64,000 nt of DNA. It comes from Nectonema munidae. Its lineage: Eukaryota; Nematomorpha; Nectonematoida; Nectonematidae. The notes beneath the pieces were generated by a model, which ran no database searches, was not told where the DNA came from, and was given only the letters and a program-made list of their open reading frames with translations. The stretch is taken from assembly GCA_030549495.1 (NCBI GenBank), contig JAUIRK010000022.1:1-64000 (forward strand), read 5' to 3'. Positions 11,400 through 20,600 of the stretch are shown one piece after another. Numbering within the stretch: the first letter of the stretch is position 1; the number at the start of each line of letters is the position of its first letter. The translations under genes were made by a program, and so were the position numbers.

Positions 11400-11601
11400 T
11401 GTTGTAAAGTAAGAAATAAATTTATTTGAAGAAAAGTAGGCTTTACTTTCAACGAAGATAAAGAAATGTGAAGGCTTATATACTATTGAAATAGAGTGAT
11501 TGTGGTTAGAGGGTTAGTTGTAAATTGCCAGTGAATTGTGAGCTTTAAATCTATGTTGTGAGGCCATTCCAATTATGTTGTGAGGCACTCTATTTACAAC
11601 A
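11400..11601 (-). repeat. 3' LTR of the gypsy element
   Basis: 202 bases, TG...CA bounded in both readings, nearly identical to 15061-15275. The length difference is a short indel in an internally duplicated GTTGTGAGGC motif. Confidence 0.92.
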
Positions 11602-11625
11602 TTCACCCCCTCTTTTTTTTTTTTT
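11602..11625 (-). promoter_or_regulatory. polypurine tract of the gypsy element
   Basis: On the minus strand, an A-run followed by GAGGGGGTGAA lies directly before the 3' LTR, the expected place and composition for the plus-strand primer. Confidence 0.7.
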
Positions 11626-14047
11626 AATATTTCCATCTATCTGAAGCACGCCTTTCTCTTTTTGGGTAGCGGTTTTCTACGATGTTTTCACCGTGGAAGT
11701 GCGATGAAGTTGGAGAATCTCTAGAACCATTATTTTGTTGTTCTAAATTTTCAGCTTGATTAGTTAGTGTCGGGTTGGTGTCAAGATGTTTCGTAGAACT
11801 GTCGTTAAGAGGAGCCAAGTCTTTTAAGTTTACGGTGGTTTCGTTTCCGTTGGGTAAACGAACGTGAGCGTAAGAGGGTGTTGCTTGTAATAGTTCAACC
11901 TCTTCAACTTCAGCGTTGTACTTGTCATTTCTTGGCTTTTTTTTCAGAAGTACGTTGCCAGGAGACATAATCCAAGATGGTAAAGAGACTCCATATGTAG
12001 ACCTTCTTGGAAAAGCCATGAATCTTTCGTGAGGAGTACATCCAGTTGCAGTACACAGCAAAGATCGAATTGAGTGTAAGGCGTCTCCCAAAACATCTTG
12101 CCAAGCTTTTACGTCAAGATTACGTGCTTTTAGAGCTAGGCAAATGCTCTTCCAAACAATTCCATTGTATCTTTCACACTGTGAGTTGCCAGTTGGATTG
12201 TAGCGGGTTGTGCGACTTGTTGCCACTCCTAGATTGAGCAAATATTGTTGAAGTTCTTGTGACAAAAAGGAAGAGCCTCGGTCACTGTGGATGTACTCAG
12301 GTAGGCCGCAAATAGAAAACAAAGAGCTCAAACAACGCATAACTGTTTTGGCACTCATGTCCTTACAAGGAAATACAAACGGAAAGCGTGACCACTCGTC
12401 TATGATTGTTAGGAAGATTGTATACCCATTGGAAAGGGGGAGTCCGCATTTGAAGTCTATATTCAGTCTCTCCCATGGTCTAGTAGCTTTAACTAAAGGA
12501 GTATGTGGTGGATTATAAAACCTTGGCTTCGTTTCATTACAAATTTTGCAACCTTTAATCATTTCTTTGATTTCCAGAATTGAAAAGTGCACATTTTTAT
12601 TCCGTATAAAATGGGCCATCCTTGTTACTCCTGGATGGCAAAGCTGGTTATGTATATCATCATAAAGGGTAGAACTGTCTGTGGCAGCCAAAACAGCCCT
12701 TGAAAGCGTATCGGCAATGATATTCAGACTCCCCTTTCTATATTTTACATCATAATCATAAGATGCCAGTTCTATTCGCCATCTCAAAAGTTTATCGTTT
12801 TTTATTTTACCGGAATGTCTCTTATTAAACATGTATGATAGAGCTTCTTGATCTGTGATTAATGTAAAATGGCGTCCTAACAAGTAGTGTTTCCATTTCC
12901 TTATAGCTTCCACTATTGCGCATGCTTCTTTTTCTAAAGACGAGTGTGGTTTCTCATTCTTTCGCAACGTTCTAGCGTGAAAGGCGATTGGTTGCCCGTT
13001 TTGATTAAGTGAAGCCGCTATTGCAAAATTACTAGCATCCGTTTCCACAACTAGGGGTTGGTTAGGATCTATCACTCGCAGACTAGCTTTACTAAGTAAT
13101 CTTTTAAGTTTTCCAAACGCAGCAGTTGCCTCGTCGCAGAGTGGAAATGACGCAGCTGTAATCAAAGGTCTTATATGATCTGAATAATGAGGAATCCAGT
13201 GCGCATAGCATGCGAAAAGACCTATGACCCTCTTTAATGATTTCAGATTATCGGGAGGCCTCATTTCAAGTAGCGGTGCAACTCTATTAGGGTTAGGATT
13301 TACCACATTATGACTAATCTTGTAGCCAAGAAGACAAATTTCGTTTTTAGCTATTTGCGATTTAGCTTTATTGAATGTAATGTTAGCTTTTCTAGCAGCA
13401 TTCATGAAGACTTCTAGGTTTTTGTTATGTTCAATAATACCACTGCTTGCGATCGTTATGTTATCTAGATACGCATACACACCCTTTAATTTTTCAGCGT
13501 CTATGATTCTATCAATAATTCTCTGAAAACATGGCACAGCATTCGTAAGACCAAAAGGAATTCGTGTGAACTGATACAACTTATGTTTCCACTGGAATGC
13601 AGTATACGCTTTATCACCTGCAGCGAGCTTTACCTGATGATACGCAGACTTCAGATCTAAGCTAGTGAAAACTTTATTGCGCGCTACTTCATTTACTATG
13701 CATTCAATTATAGGCAGAGGATAGGCATCTAATTGGGTAAACCTGTTTATGGTTTTACTGTAGTCTATAACCATGCGCGGTTTGTGGTTTTCGCTCTTAC
13801 TAACAAATGGCTGTGCTCTCCACGGAGAAAGACTTTCTTCTATAATGCCATCCTTAAGTAATCTTTCCACCTCCTTCTCGATGAATTCACTATCTGAATA
13901 GCTATACTCCCTAGATTTGGTTGCTATAGGACGGCAACGACGGAGACGGCGAAATTTAATGTTATGATATGTGCTCTCTTTGAATACCAAACTTTCTATA
14001 CAATAGCCTAATATTGGCACAGTAAGATCAGATGAAGCCATACTCAC
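11624..14047 (-). CDS. gypsy pol part: reverse transcriptase, RNase H, integrase (fossil)
   Basis: One long 807-residue frame holding the pol enzymes in Ty3/gypsy order. Reverse transcriptase lies at roughly residues 50-260 (FTSLDLKSAYHQVKL, FTRIPFGLTNAVPCFQRI). RNase H lies at about 330-450 (VVETDASNFAIAASL, HFTLITDQEALSYMF). The integrase has an HHCC zinc region at about 465-515 and a catalytic core at about 525-690 (LNIDFKCGLPLSNG, HSDRGSSFLSQ, TTRYNPTGNSQCERYNG). The order RT-RNase H-integrase separates it from copia-type elements. The A+T content is lower than in the surrounding DNA, which fits recent arrival. Treated as a fossil. Confidence 0.92.
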   Translation of the reverse strand: MSMASSDLTVPILGYCIESLVFKESTYHNIKFRRLRRCRPIATKSREYSYSDSEFIEKEVERLLKDGIIEESLSPWRAQPFVSKSENHKPRMVIDYSKTINRFTQLDAYPLPIIECIVNEVARNKVFTSLDLKSAYHQVKLAAGDKAYTAFQWKHKLYQFTRIPFGLTNAVPCFQRIIDRIIDAEKLKGVYAYLDNITIASSGIIEHNKNLEVFMNAARKANITFNKAKSQIAKNEICLLGYKISHNVVNPNPNRVAPLLEMRPPDNLKSLKRVIGLFACYAHWIPHYSDHIRPLITAASFPLCDEATAAFGKLKRLLSKASLRVIDPNQPLVVETDASNFAIAASLNQNGQPIAFHARTLRKNEKPHSSLEKEACAIVEAIRKWKHYLLGRHFTLITDQEALSYMFNKRHSGKIKNDKLLRWRIELASYDYDVKYRKGSLNIIADTLSRAVLAATDSSTLYDDIHNQLCHPGVTRMAHFIRNKNVHFSILEIKEMIKGCKICNETKPRFYNPPHTPLVKATRPWERLNIDFKCGLPLSNGYTIFLTIIDEWSRFPFVFPCKDMSAKTVMRCLSSLFSICGLPEYIHSDRGSSFLSQELQQYLLNLGVATSRTTRYNPTGNSQCERYNGIVWKSICLALKARNLDVKAWQDVLGDALHSIRSLLCTATGCTPHERFMAFPRRSTYGVSLPSWIMSPGNVLLKKKPRNDKYNAEVEEVELLQATPSYAHVRLPNGNETTVNLKDLAPLNDSSTKHLDTNPTLTNQAENLEQQNNGSRDSPTSSHFHGENIVENRYPKRERRASDRWKY

Positions 14048-14366
14048 AACTCTTAAGTGGAAACACCCTTAATCTTACCTTGTTTACAAATACCGAAGAA
14101 ACAAAGCTTTCAGTGGATCCTGTATCAATCAAACAGTTGGCTTCAACTTGACCTACTTTTCTCATAATTAAAACCTTAGAATCGAATTTACCACTAGTAG
14201 CAGCTATCACAGAATCAGACTTAGCAGGTACCTCCCTACCAAAACAATTACAAGATTTATTGTTAGCATCAATTATAGTTGCAAGGATTGATTCATCATT
14301 ATCAGTTTCAACATCTTTATCTGTATTAATACAAGACGATCTACAAGCTTTAGAAAAGTGACCCAT
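14028..14366 (-). CDS. gypsy protease part (fossil)
   Basis: Contains the retroviral-type aspartic protease signature CLIDTGSTESFVSS, which would cleave the polyprotein. It overlaps the gag and pol parts at its two ends in different frames, an arrangement seen in LTR retrotransposons that use frameshifting. Confidence 0.8.
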   Translation of the reverse strand: MGHFSKACRSSCINTDKDVETDNDESILATIIDANNKSCNCFGREVPAKSDSVIAATSGKFDSKVLIMRKVGQVEANCLIDTGSTESFVSSVFVNKVRLRVFPLKSCEYGFI

Positions 14367-15036
14367 TTTGCTGCACTTTTTTAGCAGGACAGATTTTTCT
14401 TATGTGGAAGGCGTTACCGCAGAAAAAGCATAAATGCTTAGACTTGTAGCTAGAACGTGGTTCTGTAGGATCCTTTCTGGTGGAAGGAGTGAAAGAAGTT
14501 GTGTCTGTTTTGTAGGCATGAGAGTTGCTCTGAGCTATCTCCAGTGCGCGAGCTTGATCGTAGGCACTCTGCAAGTCCAAGTTTTTGTTTTCTAGTAGGC
14601 GTAGACGTATCGTGTCTGAAGCAAGTCCATTGATCAAGGCATCTCTTATCTGTTCATTTCGGTGCTGTTCAGCAGAGACCAAGGAATACTCGCACTCAAG
14701 ACTCAATCTTTGCAGTTGCTGTACAAAAGCGTCGACACTTTCGCCAGGTAGTTGTTTCCGGATTGCTAGCAAGTGCCGAGCAAAGACTTGATTCTTCTTT
14801 TTCACATAGATGCTTTCGAGTTTAGAGATGGCATTATCGTATTCTTCCACGTTCTCAATGTATTTGAAGACGGAGGCAGAAATGTAGTTAGTGAGAACAG
14901 AGAGCTTTTCAGGATGGAGAGATGAGATCGAGGAAAGAAAGTTCTTAAAGGTTGAGTACCAGTGTTTCCACTCGTCAGTAGCAGTGGCAGAGTTGGGATC
15001 TATGTCAAGTCTTTCTGGACGCAGAAACTTGTCCAT
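14350..15036 (-). CDS. gypsy gag part (fossil)
   Basis: A 228-residue gag-like protein starting MDKFLRPERLDIDPNS shortly after the 5' LTR. The body is a helical retrotransposon-gag type domain (WKHWYSTFKNFL, then a segment with FVQQLQRLSLECEYS), and the C-terminus carries a CCHC zinc knuckle (CFFCGNAFHIRKIC) for RNA binding. Its 3' end overlaps the protease part slightly. It matches the gag of short envelope-less gypsy elements in invertebrates. Treated as part of a fossil element. Confidence 0.85.
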   Translation of the reverse strand: MDKFLRPERLDIDPNSATATDEWKHWYSTFKNFLSSISSLHPEKLSVLTNYISASVFKYIENVEEYDNAISKLESIYVKKKNQVFARHLLAIRKQLPGESVDAFVQQLQRLSLECEYSLVSAEQHRNEQIRDALINGLASDTIRLRLLENKNLDLQSAYDQARALEIAQSNSHAYKTDTTSFTPSTRKDPTEPRSSYKSKHLCFFCGNAFHIRKICPAKKVQQNGSLF

Positions 15037-15060
15037 TGAGGTGACAGGTTGAAAGTAAAT

Positions 15061-15275
15061 TGTTATAAAGTAAGAAATAAATTTATTTGAAGAAAAGTAG
15101 GCTTTACTTTCAACGAAGATAAAGAAATGTGAAGGCTTATATACTATTGAAATAGAGTGATTGTGGTTAGAGGGTTAGTTGTAAATTGCCAGTGAATTGT
15201 GAGCTTTAAATCTATGTTGTGAGGCACCACTTCTACAACATTCCAATTATGTTGTGAGGCACTCTATTTACAACA
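15061..15275 (-). repeat. 5' LTR of the gypsy element
   Basis: 215 bases, the partner of 11400-11601. One end carries two tandem versions of a segment that starts GTTGTGAGGCAC and ends ACAACA, so the end of the LTR is itself locally duplicated. Confidence 0.92.
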
Positions 15276-15404
15276 ACGTCTTGGAACTTTCTTTAAAAAT
15301 ATTATCTCAAAGTTTAATAGTAACTCTTGAACCCGCTTTTAAATCATCAGCGTAATAGTCTTATGAAGAATTTAATACTTTTAAGAAAGAAGTGTTTTAA
15401 CATA

Positions 15405-16330
15405 ACCTAAGTGTATTAAGCAATTTAAAGAGGGTAACCGCCTATGTTAATTGCATCAAATATAATACAAATAAAATACAAATCAATTAAATAATGAGAT
15501 ATCTTTCCAAAAATCATCAAACTTTCTTTCAAAGATATTAATATTCAAGGAATCGACAACTTCATTTGGCCAATCATTCTATGAAATGGTTATTTATACC
15601 AAAATATTTTAGTTTTAATATCAGTCTTTCACGGGGGACAGTGTCAAAAGCTTTCTTTCTGAAAGTCTAAATATATAACATTTACTGTTTTATTATTATT
15701 CATTTCTGAAGATAATTCATTAGAAAATTCAAAAGTTTGTTATTGTTTACTTTTTTTGGAAGAAAACCATGTTGATGTCTCGATATCAGTTTGCTCTTTT
15801 CAAGATGATTAACAACTTCATCTTTTATTATTGACTCAAAAACTTTAAAAATTACATAATTGACTGATATTGGTCTATAGTTAGAATTTTTTTCCCACTT
15901 TTTTTGTAAATTGGTAATATACAACTTAACTTACATTCATCTGATAGTTTACATTCGACTAAAGATTTGTTATATAAAATAGTCAAAGGTTTAGCTAACA
16001 CATTACAGAGTCTTTTGAAAAAAAGAGGTGAAATGTTGTCAATTCTAGGAAATTTGGAAGTGTCTAAATTACTAAGTTTGTAGTTAACTACAGACATTGC
16101 TATTTGTATTTTTTTAAATGGCTATGAAATTTTTTTGACTTCAACTTCTTTAGTCAGAAGTTTATTCTGACTTCTAAAGATTGAAGAAAAGTATAGTTTA
16201 AATTCTTCAGGTAAGAACTCATCTCAAATTATATTGCCATCATCATTTAATATTGTTTCAACAGTTATATTATTCTTTCTCTAAGACAAATACTGATTAT
16301 TTTGTATTGTTCATAACTATTTTATTGCTA
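15405..16330 (-). mobile_element. CR1-like LINE, ORF2 remnant (copy C)
   Basis: Minus-strand remnant of the same subfamily as 2570-4085. It shows the segment before and at the start of reverse transcriptase: LSNLDTSKFPRIDNISPLFF (about 16070-16010), LAKPLTILYNKSLVECKLSD, then NYRPISVNYVIFKVFESIIK (about 15880-15820) and HQHGFLPKK, followed by a degraded FRKKAFDTV-like block near 15650. The RT core with the catalytic YxDD region is missing: the sequence jumps to the C-terminal end and 3' UTR at about 15410-15600. So there is an internal deletion in addition to frameshifts. It lies 130 bases from the gypsy insertion. Confidence 0.75.
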
Positions 16331-17140
16331 TATTTTTTATATAGAGTAAAGAATTTTCTTAAAATATAACTTCTACCATGTTCTAATGAAAGAAATCGTG
16401 TAATGATTGATATTGGGTGTTTCAAAAAAGAATTTAATCTTTAAACAAGAAGCTCCCTCTTTGAAATGAAAAATAATTAAACGTTTATCTTTTCATCTAA
16501 GATTACAATTATTATTATTTCATTATGATGGATAGGAAACCTGAAAATTTTCAATCTTATCAATTTTCAGTCTTATACCTATTACGTTCACCTTTGGGCA
16601 CAAAAGTAAATTTGTACGGGAGGGGGCTCTAAATAAAATGATCAGCTAAACTTGTAATGGGAGGGGGTCTTGCCTTTAAAATAGTTGGGAGCACTCTCTG
16701 ATTTTTTGATCAATTTAAGATTAAGAATTTCAGATATACTTCAATTTATCCATTATTCATTTTCCTTGTAAACGCACCAAATGATGATTCTTATTTTCGG
16801 TAAAAGTTTGGAAAATAAAATTGAGAAAGCCAACTCCCCCTTTACAATTTTTTCTAGCACGAAGCATTCATCCAGTCATACAGGCACCCAAGCTTTGCCA
16901 TAGGCATCTTTCAAAATCCATGGTATTTTTGGTTATCCTCAATAGAGATATGTAGGATATCCGCTTTCGCATCCGATCACAAAATTTTTTACATCCTCTT
17001 AACATCCTCATCTGCGGATAATTTAAGTTTCAACATCCGAAATAAGATTCGCAATTTTTAAACATTTTCTTTTTTCTATATACCGCAAAGTTTTTTTTGG
17101 AATTTTTCAATTTTTACTTTATCTAAGATTTTTCTAATAT
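16331..17140. other. unassigned non-coding stretch, possibly LINE 5' UTR
   Basis: No open frame of note. It includes two G-rich words (GGGAGGGGGCTC near 16619 and GGGAGGGGGTCT near 16658) and several ATCCG words at about 16960-17045. Because it directly precedes a LINE ORF1, the last few hundred bases may be that LINE's 5' UTR; this is inference only. Confidence 0.35.
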
Positions 17141-18118
17141 CTCTGTTAATCATGACTGGATATGTTTCAATTGTGAAAGTAAATCCAATGAAATGATGAA
17201 ATGCAGCTCATGCCTTAATTGGATGTGCTACACATGCCAAAGTATATCTAAGCATATGGTTAACTTAATTGAAAAATTTGAAGGATGTGGTATCCGTTGG
17301 TTTTGTACGGCTTGTAGGAAAGATGATACATCTACGCTGAAAAAAGTCATTAATAAAATTAAGGAAGATATTTCCTCTTTCAAAAAGAACAATGAAAAGC
17401 ATTTAAGAAAATAAATGAAGATCTTTCTACAAGAATAACGGAGGTCTTTTACCACAATAAACATCTTGTAAACACGATTGAGCTATCTCATAGCAAATTG
17501 AATGAAAAGATCGATAAACTAATTGAAAAAATCTCCCTAATTCTACTCAGAAATCAACTTCCCCTCCTCCACAAGATTTTCGGCAAATACAAGATACGAT
17601 ATCGAGCCAACGTGCCACTGAGCTAGGCATAGAACGACGTAAAGCCAATCATATAATTCATGGCGTTGAAGAGTATAACAATGATGGTAAAAGAATTAAT
17701 GACGCTCAATTTGTTCAAGATCTGTTCGATAGACACTTATCCATTGGTAAAATAAAAGTAACAAATCTGACCAGACTTGGTAAAATAAAAAAAGAGGAAA
17801 ATGTTAAAAGGCCTTTCCGAATTACTTATGAGTGCTACTCTGACAAGAACTTGGTTGTAAGTGCCCTATCCAACTTGAAAAATGCTCCAGACCATTTCAA
17901 AAAGATCTTCATTTCAAACGATCTTAATCCTGAAGAACGTGAAAAAGTGAACAAGTTAAGAGTTCAAGTGAAAACGTTGAATCAAGAAAACAAAGATGAA
18001 TCAATAATATATTTATTAAGAGGTAGTTCTTTAAACGACTTCCGTGTGATCAAGAAAAAAAAATATGTTCATCAAACACTACTTGCCACCAACGAATCAA
18101 CAGAACCTACAAGTTAAA
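17141..18118 (+). pseudogene. CR1-like LINE ORF1 (PHD-type zinc finger), frameshifted
   Basis: ORF1 protein of a CR1-type LINE, which in this clade binds RNA and carries a PHD-like zinc finger. The finger is clear at 17149-17330: DWICFNCESKSNEMMKCSSC, then WMCYTCQS and WFCTACRK. A coiled-coil-prone segment follows (KKVINKIKEDISSFKKNNEK), then a shift to another frame (INEDLSTRITEVFYHNKHLV). After a second shift near 17540 comes the conserved C-terminal part: RRKANHIIHGVEEYNNDG (about 17626), FQKD-like linker, RPFRITYECYSDKNLVVSAL (17811-17870) and the end at 18115. Two frameshifts break it. Confidence 0.8.
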
Positions 18119-18541
18119 ACAATCAACTTTCACTTCAAGTCAATAAAGAAATTTCCCGAAATATTTTATCTGTTTTCTATACCAATTCTAATCAACTTCT
18201 TCCCAAAATGTCGGGGTTTGTTGGTTATTAAAAAAAAAAATTCTGTTGGTTTTTTTTTACCAATTTTTCAAAAAAAAAAGGTTTTTTTCCCCCTCTCCCC
18301 CCCCTATTATTTGTGGTTTTTTTAATTGTAAAAATTTTTAAAAAAAAAATCACCACTTTTTTAAAAATAGGGGAATTATTTTTTTTAAACCTTTTTAAAA
18401 AAAAAAATATTTCCCCCCTTTTCCTTCCTTTATTAAATTATTTTTTTGAAAATAAAAAAAAAAAAAAAAAATTTTTTTGTTTTTTTTTACCTTTTTTGTT
18501 TTTTAATTTTTTTTTCCTTTTTTTTTTTTTATTTTTTTTTG

Positions 18542-18589
<48 letters not shown>

Positions 18590-18590
18590 A
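18119..18590 (+). other. LINE ORF2 start running into homopolymer-rich, probably faulty sequence
   Basis: Up to about 18215 the sequence still reads as the start of LINE ORF2 (FYTNSNQLLPKMSGFVGY at about 18173-18226). From there to about 18590 it consists almost only of A, T, C and G homopolymers, ending in a run of about 40 A. It then becomes normal LINE sequence again. The 2.5-3 kb of ORF2 expected here is absent. An assembly or consensus fault is more likely than biology. Confidence 0.7.
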
Positions 18591-18780
18591 TGAAAGGCCT
18601 CAAAGAACTGCACTATAAAGAAAGATTGCAGACTCTGTCCTTACCACTTCTGTCATACAGATATAAAAGAAACGACATGATAACAGTATTTAACATCATA
18701 AATAAAAACATTCATGTTAATCGTGATATCCTACCCCCATTTTCTTCAAGATTTCAAAAAACTTAATTTATATACAAGAG
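18591..18780 (+). mobile_element. CR1-like LINE ORF2 C-terminal fragment (copy A)
   Basis: MKGLKELHYKERLQTLSLPL and RYKRNDMITVFNIINKNIHV match the C-terminal region after reverse transcriptase in the other LINE copies here (35270-35400 and 44180-44300). The reading stops soon after FSSRFQKT at about 18764. Together with ORF1 at 17141-18118 it marks the two ends of one element. Confidence 0.75.
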
Positions 18781-19560
18781 AAAAGGAATAATTCAAACTC
18801 TTTCTGCATTTTGAAATTATGAATTTTTATTATCTAAAATACGTCTTAAGTGACAAAAGTTTGATGGTGAAAGACAATATAAATGAGAGCACTATTTTTT
18901 ACGTTGCAATATAATTGAATTTTGAATAAACATTTTAACATTTATCATTTCTCTTTTAATTAAAATAAACCCCAACCACATGATATTTTATATTTTTAAT
19001 TTTTAAAATTTAACAAATTTTATTGATTTGGAATTAAAATTCTTATAATTTTACCATATTAACTATAAACACTGCAATCAACTCAAATTCATAATTTTTC
19101 TGCCAAAAGTTCAAATTTTATAATTAAAGTAAAAAATAACTCTATATTATATTTTTTTAAAAAATTTCTAAATTCAAATATTGTGCAAATACCAATGGTA
19201 AAATATCCATTTTCTACATTCCAATATTTTGCAACTCTTGCAAAAAATTTTCAATTATTGCCCTAAAACTTCCCAAAATGTAGAATACTTACTCAAAGGT
19301 TCATTACCGACTAAAATATTATCAAAAAAGTAATTCCACATTTTTGAAAGTAAGGTATGTAACTTTTATATATAAAGATATACATTTGGAAAGAATATAA
19401 ATTAATAAAGGGAACATGTAAAAGTGAGTAAAAAATCTTACCATGACAGTACATTGTCTTTTATCCTTTAACAATTTTGAATTTTTATCCTCTTTGTACC
19501 ATAGAAAATATTTCTTGCATTCAAAAACTCACCAGGTTGTTTATACTTTTGAAACTATTA
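18781..19560. other. A+T-rich stretch
   Basis: No gene or repeat recognised. The start may be LINE 3' UTR, though the TTATG-type tail is not seen here. Confidence 0.4.
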
Positions 19561-19996
19561 TGTTTTAACCATAGAAAGAGTAAAATAAAAGAAGGTATAA
19601 TTTATTGAAAGCCAAAGAAGAAGTGTGTGTATTCGACAAACACACTTAGTATTTATATACTGGAAAGATACTATGCAAATTTTCCAGTAACAACCCTAAT
19701 CAAATGAATGGATTTTTGTAAGAAAATCTTTTCATTGATTTGATAGGGCTTCATGCAAATTCTTTTATAATTTGCATGCACTTTTGTAGAGGTAAACAAT
19801 TTTCCACTGTTGCTTAGGGAAGAATGTGCAAATGCCTGATTTGCATAAGCTACTTTTATAACAGATACTATACACTTTCTAAAAGTTATTTCATAAATGT
19901 AACAATTTCGCTAAGTTTTAAATTTTGGAAAAGAGAGATACAATTATCTCAATAAAACGTTGTTTTCTCTGCTACTAGGACAGTAGGGCTACTACA
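19561..19996 (-). mobile_element. probable solo LTR (fossil), hairpin-dense
   Basis: Read on the minus strand it begins TGTAGTAGCCCTAC, contains a TATA-box-like TATATAAATACT (about 19660-19649), then an AATAAA signal (about 19608-19603), and ends TTAAAACA: the order U3, promoter, R, U5 expected of an LTR. No partner LTR, internal region or target duplication was found in the window, so the family and the exact ends are uncertain. It also contains at least six perfect stem-loops, described under the findings. It looks broken off from any coding part; age unknown. Confidence 0.5.
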
Positions 19997-20029
19997 GATC
20001 ATTGGTTGAAAAAATTTGCATCCAAGATA

Positions 20030-20600
20030 CCGTATAACGCGGGGGATAAGAATATCATTAACACTCCTCTAGTTGACAGAAAAAAAAATTGTTTCCCAAT
20101 TCTACGCATAAAATTAAGTAACATGAATCTCTTGATCATAGTGGAAATTGCTTAAAGTTTTCGGAAGTTGAGTGATGAAAAAAAGAAAGCAGAATTTTTG
20201 ATGGACCTCAAATAGGAACACTGTTCAAAGATCCAAATTTTCTTTTAACGATGACTGAAGCAGAAGCAAACGTCTGGAATACATTTTCTAATGTGGTAAA
20301 AACTTTTTATGTGAATAAAAAGAAAGTAATTTTTAAGAAATTGTGAAAAAAACTGCTCTTAAATTTACAAGCATTAGATTAAAATACATTATTTACAGTT
20401 ACAGAGTCCTTTGAATGAGTTTCAAGAAATTTTTGAAAAAGTAAGCGAAGAGCAGGCTGAACGATTTCACCAAGACATTAAAATAATGGAAGAAAACTAT
20501 CAAAGTCGTTGGGATTGAAACTTGATGGTAGATATTGCTGGAGTTTGTAAAGGGATATTTCAGATATTTAACATAAAAGATAGGCAAAGAGAATAAATTT
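20030..20600 (+). pseudogene. decayed copy of a multicopy invertebrate protein family
   Basis: Scattered blocks match a protein that I recall as present in many near-identical copies in invertebrate genomes. A degraded PPLHIKLG-like segment lies at about 20090-20120, then FDGPQIGTLF-type sequence at about 20197-20230, TEAEANVWNTFSNVVKTFY at about 20254-20310, and VSEEQAERFHQDIKIMEENY with QSRW at about 20443-20517, followed in another frame by YCWSL and RDIS. Stops and shifts are frequent. The multicopy behaviour suggests a transposon-carried gene, but I cannot name the superfamily. Confidence 0.55.

Larger units (their letters stand above)
11400..15275 (-). mobile_element. Ty3/gypsy LTR retrotransposon fossil, young
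   Basis: A 3.9-kb LTR retrotransposon on the minus strand, flanked by a perfect 5-bp target duplication ACGTC (11395-11399 and 15276-15280). Both LTRs start TGTT and end AACA. Between them lie gag, protease and reverse transcriptase-RNase H-integrase in gypsy order, with no envelope gene. The two LTRs are almost identical, which implies a recent insertion. It looks close to whole, with perhaps one or two breaks, although part of the frame change between its coding parts may be the frameshifting this family uses. A polypurine tract precedes the 3' LTR; I could not identify the primer-binding tRNA. Confidence 0.93.

Noticed and set aside
18065-18618. Open frames rich in Lys and Phe
   Set aside because: Produced by homopolymer runs in a probably faulty segment.
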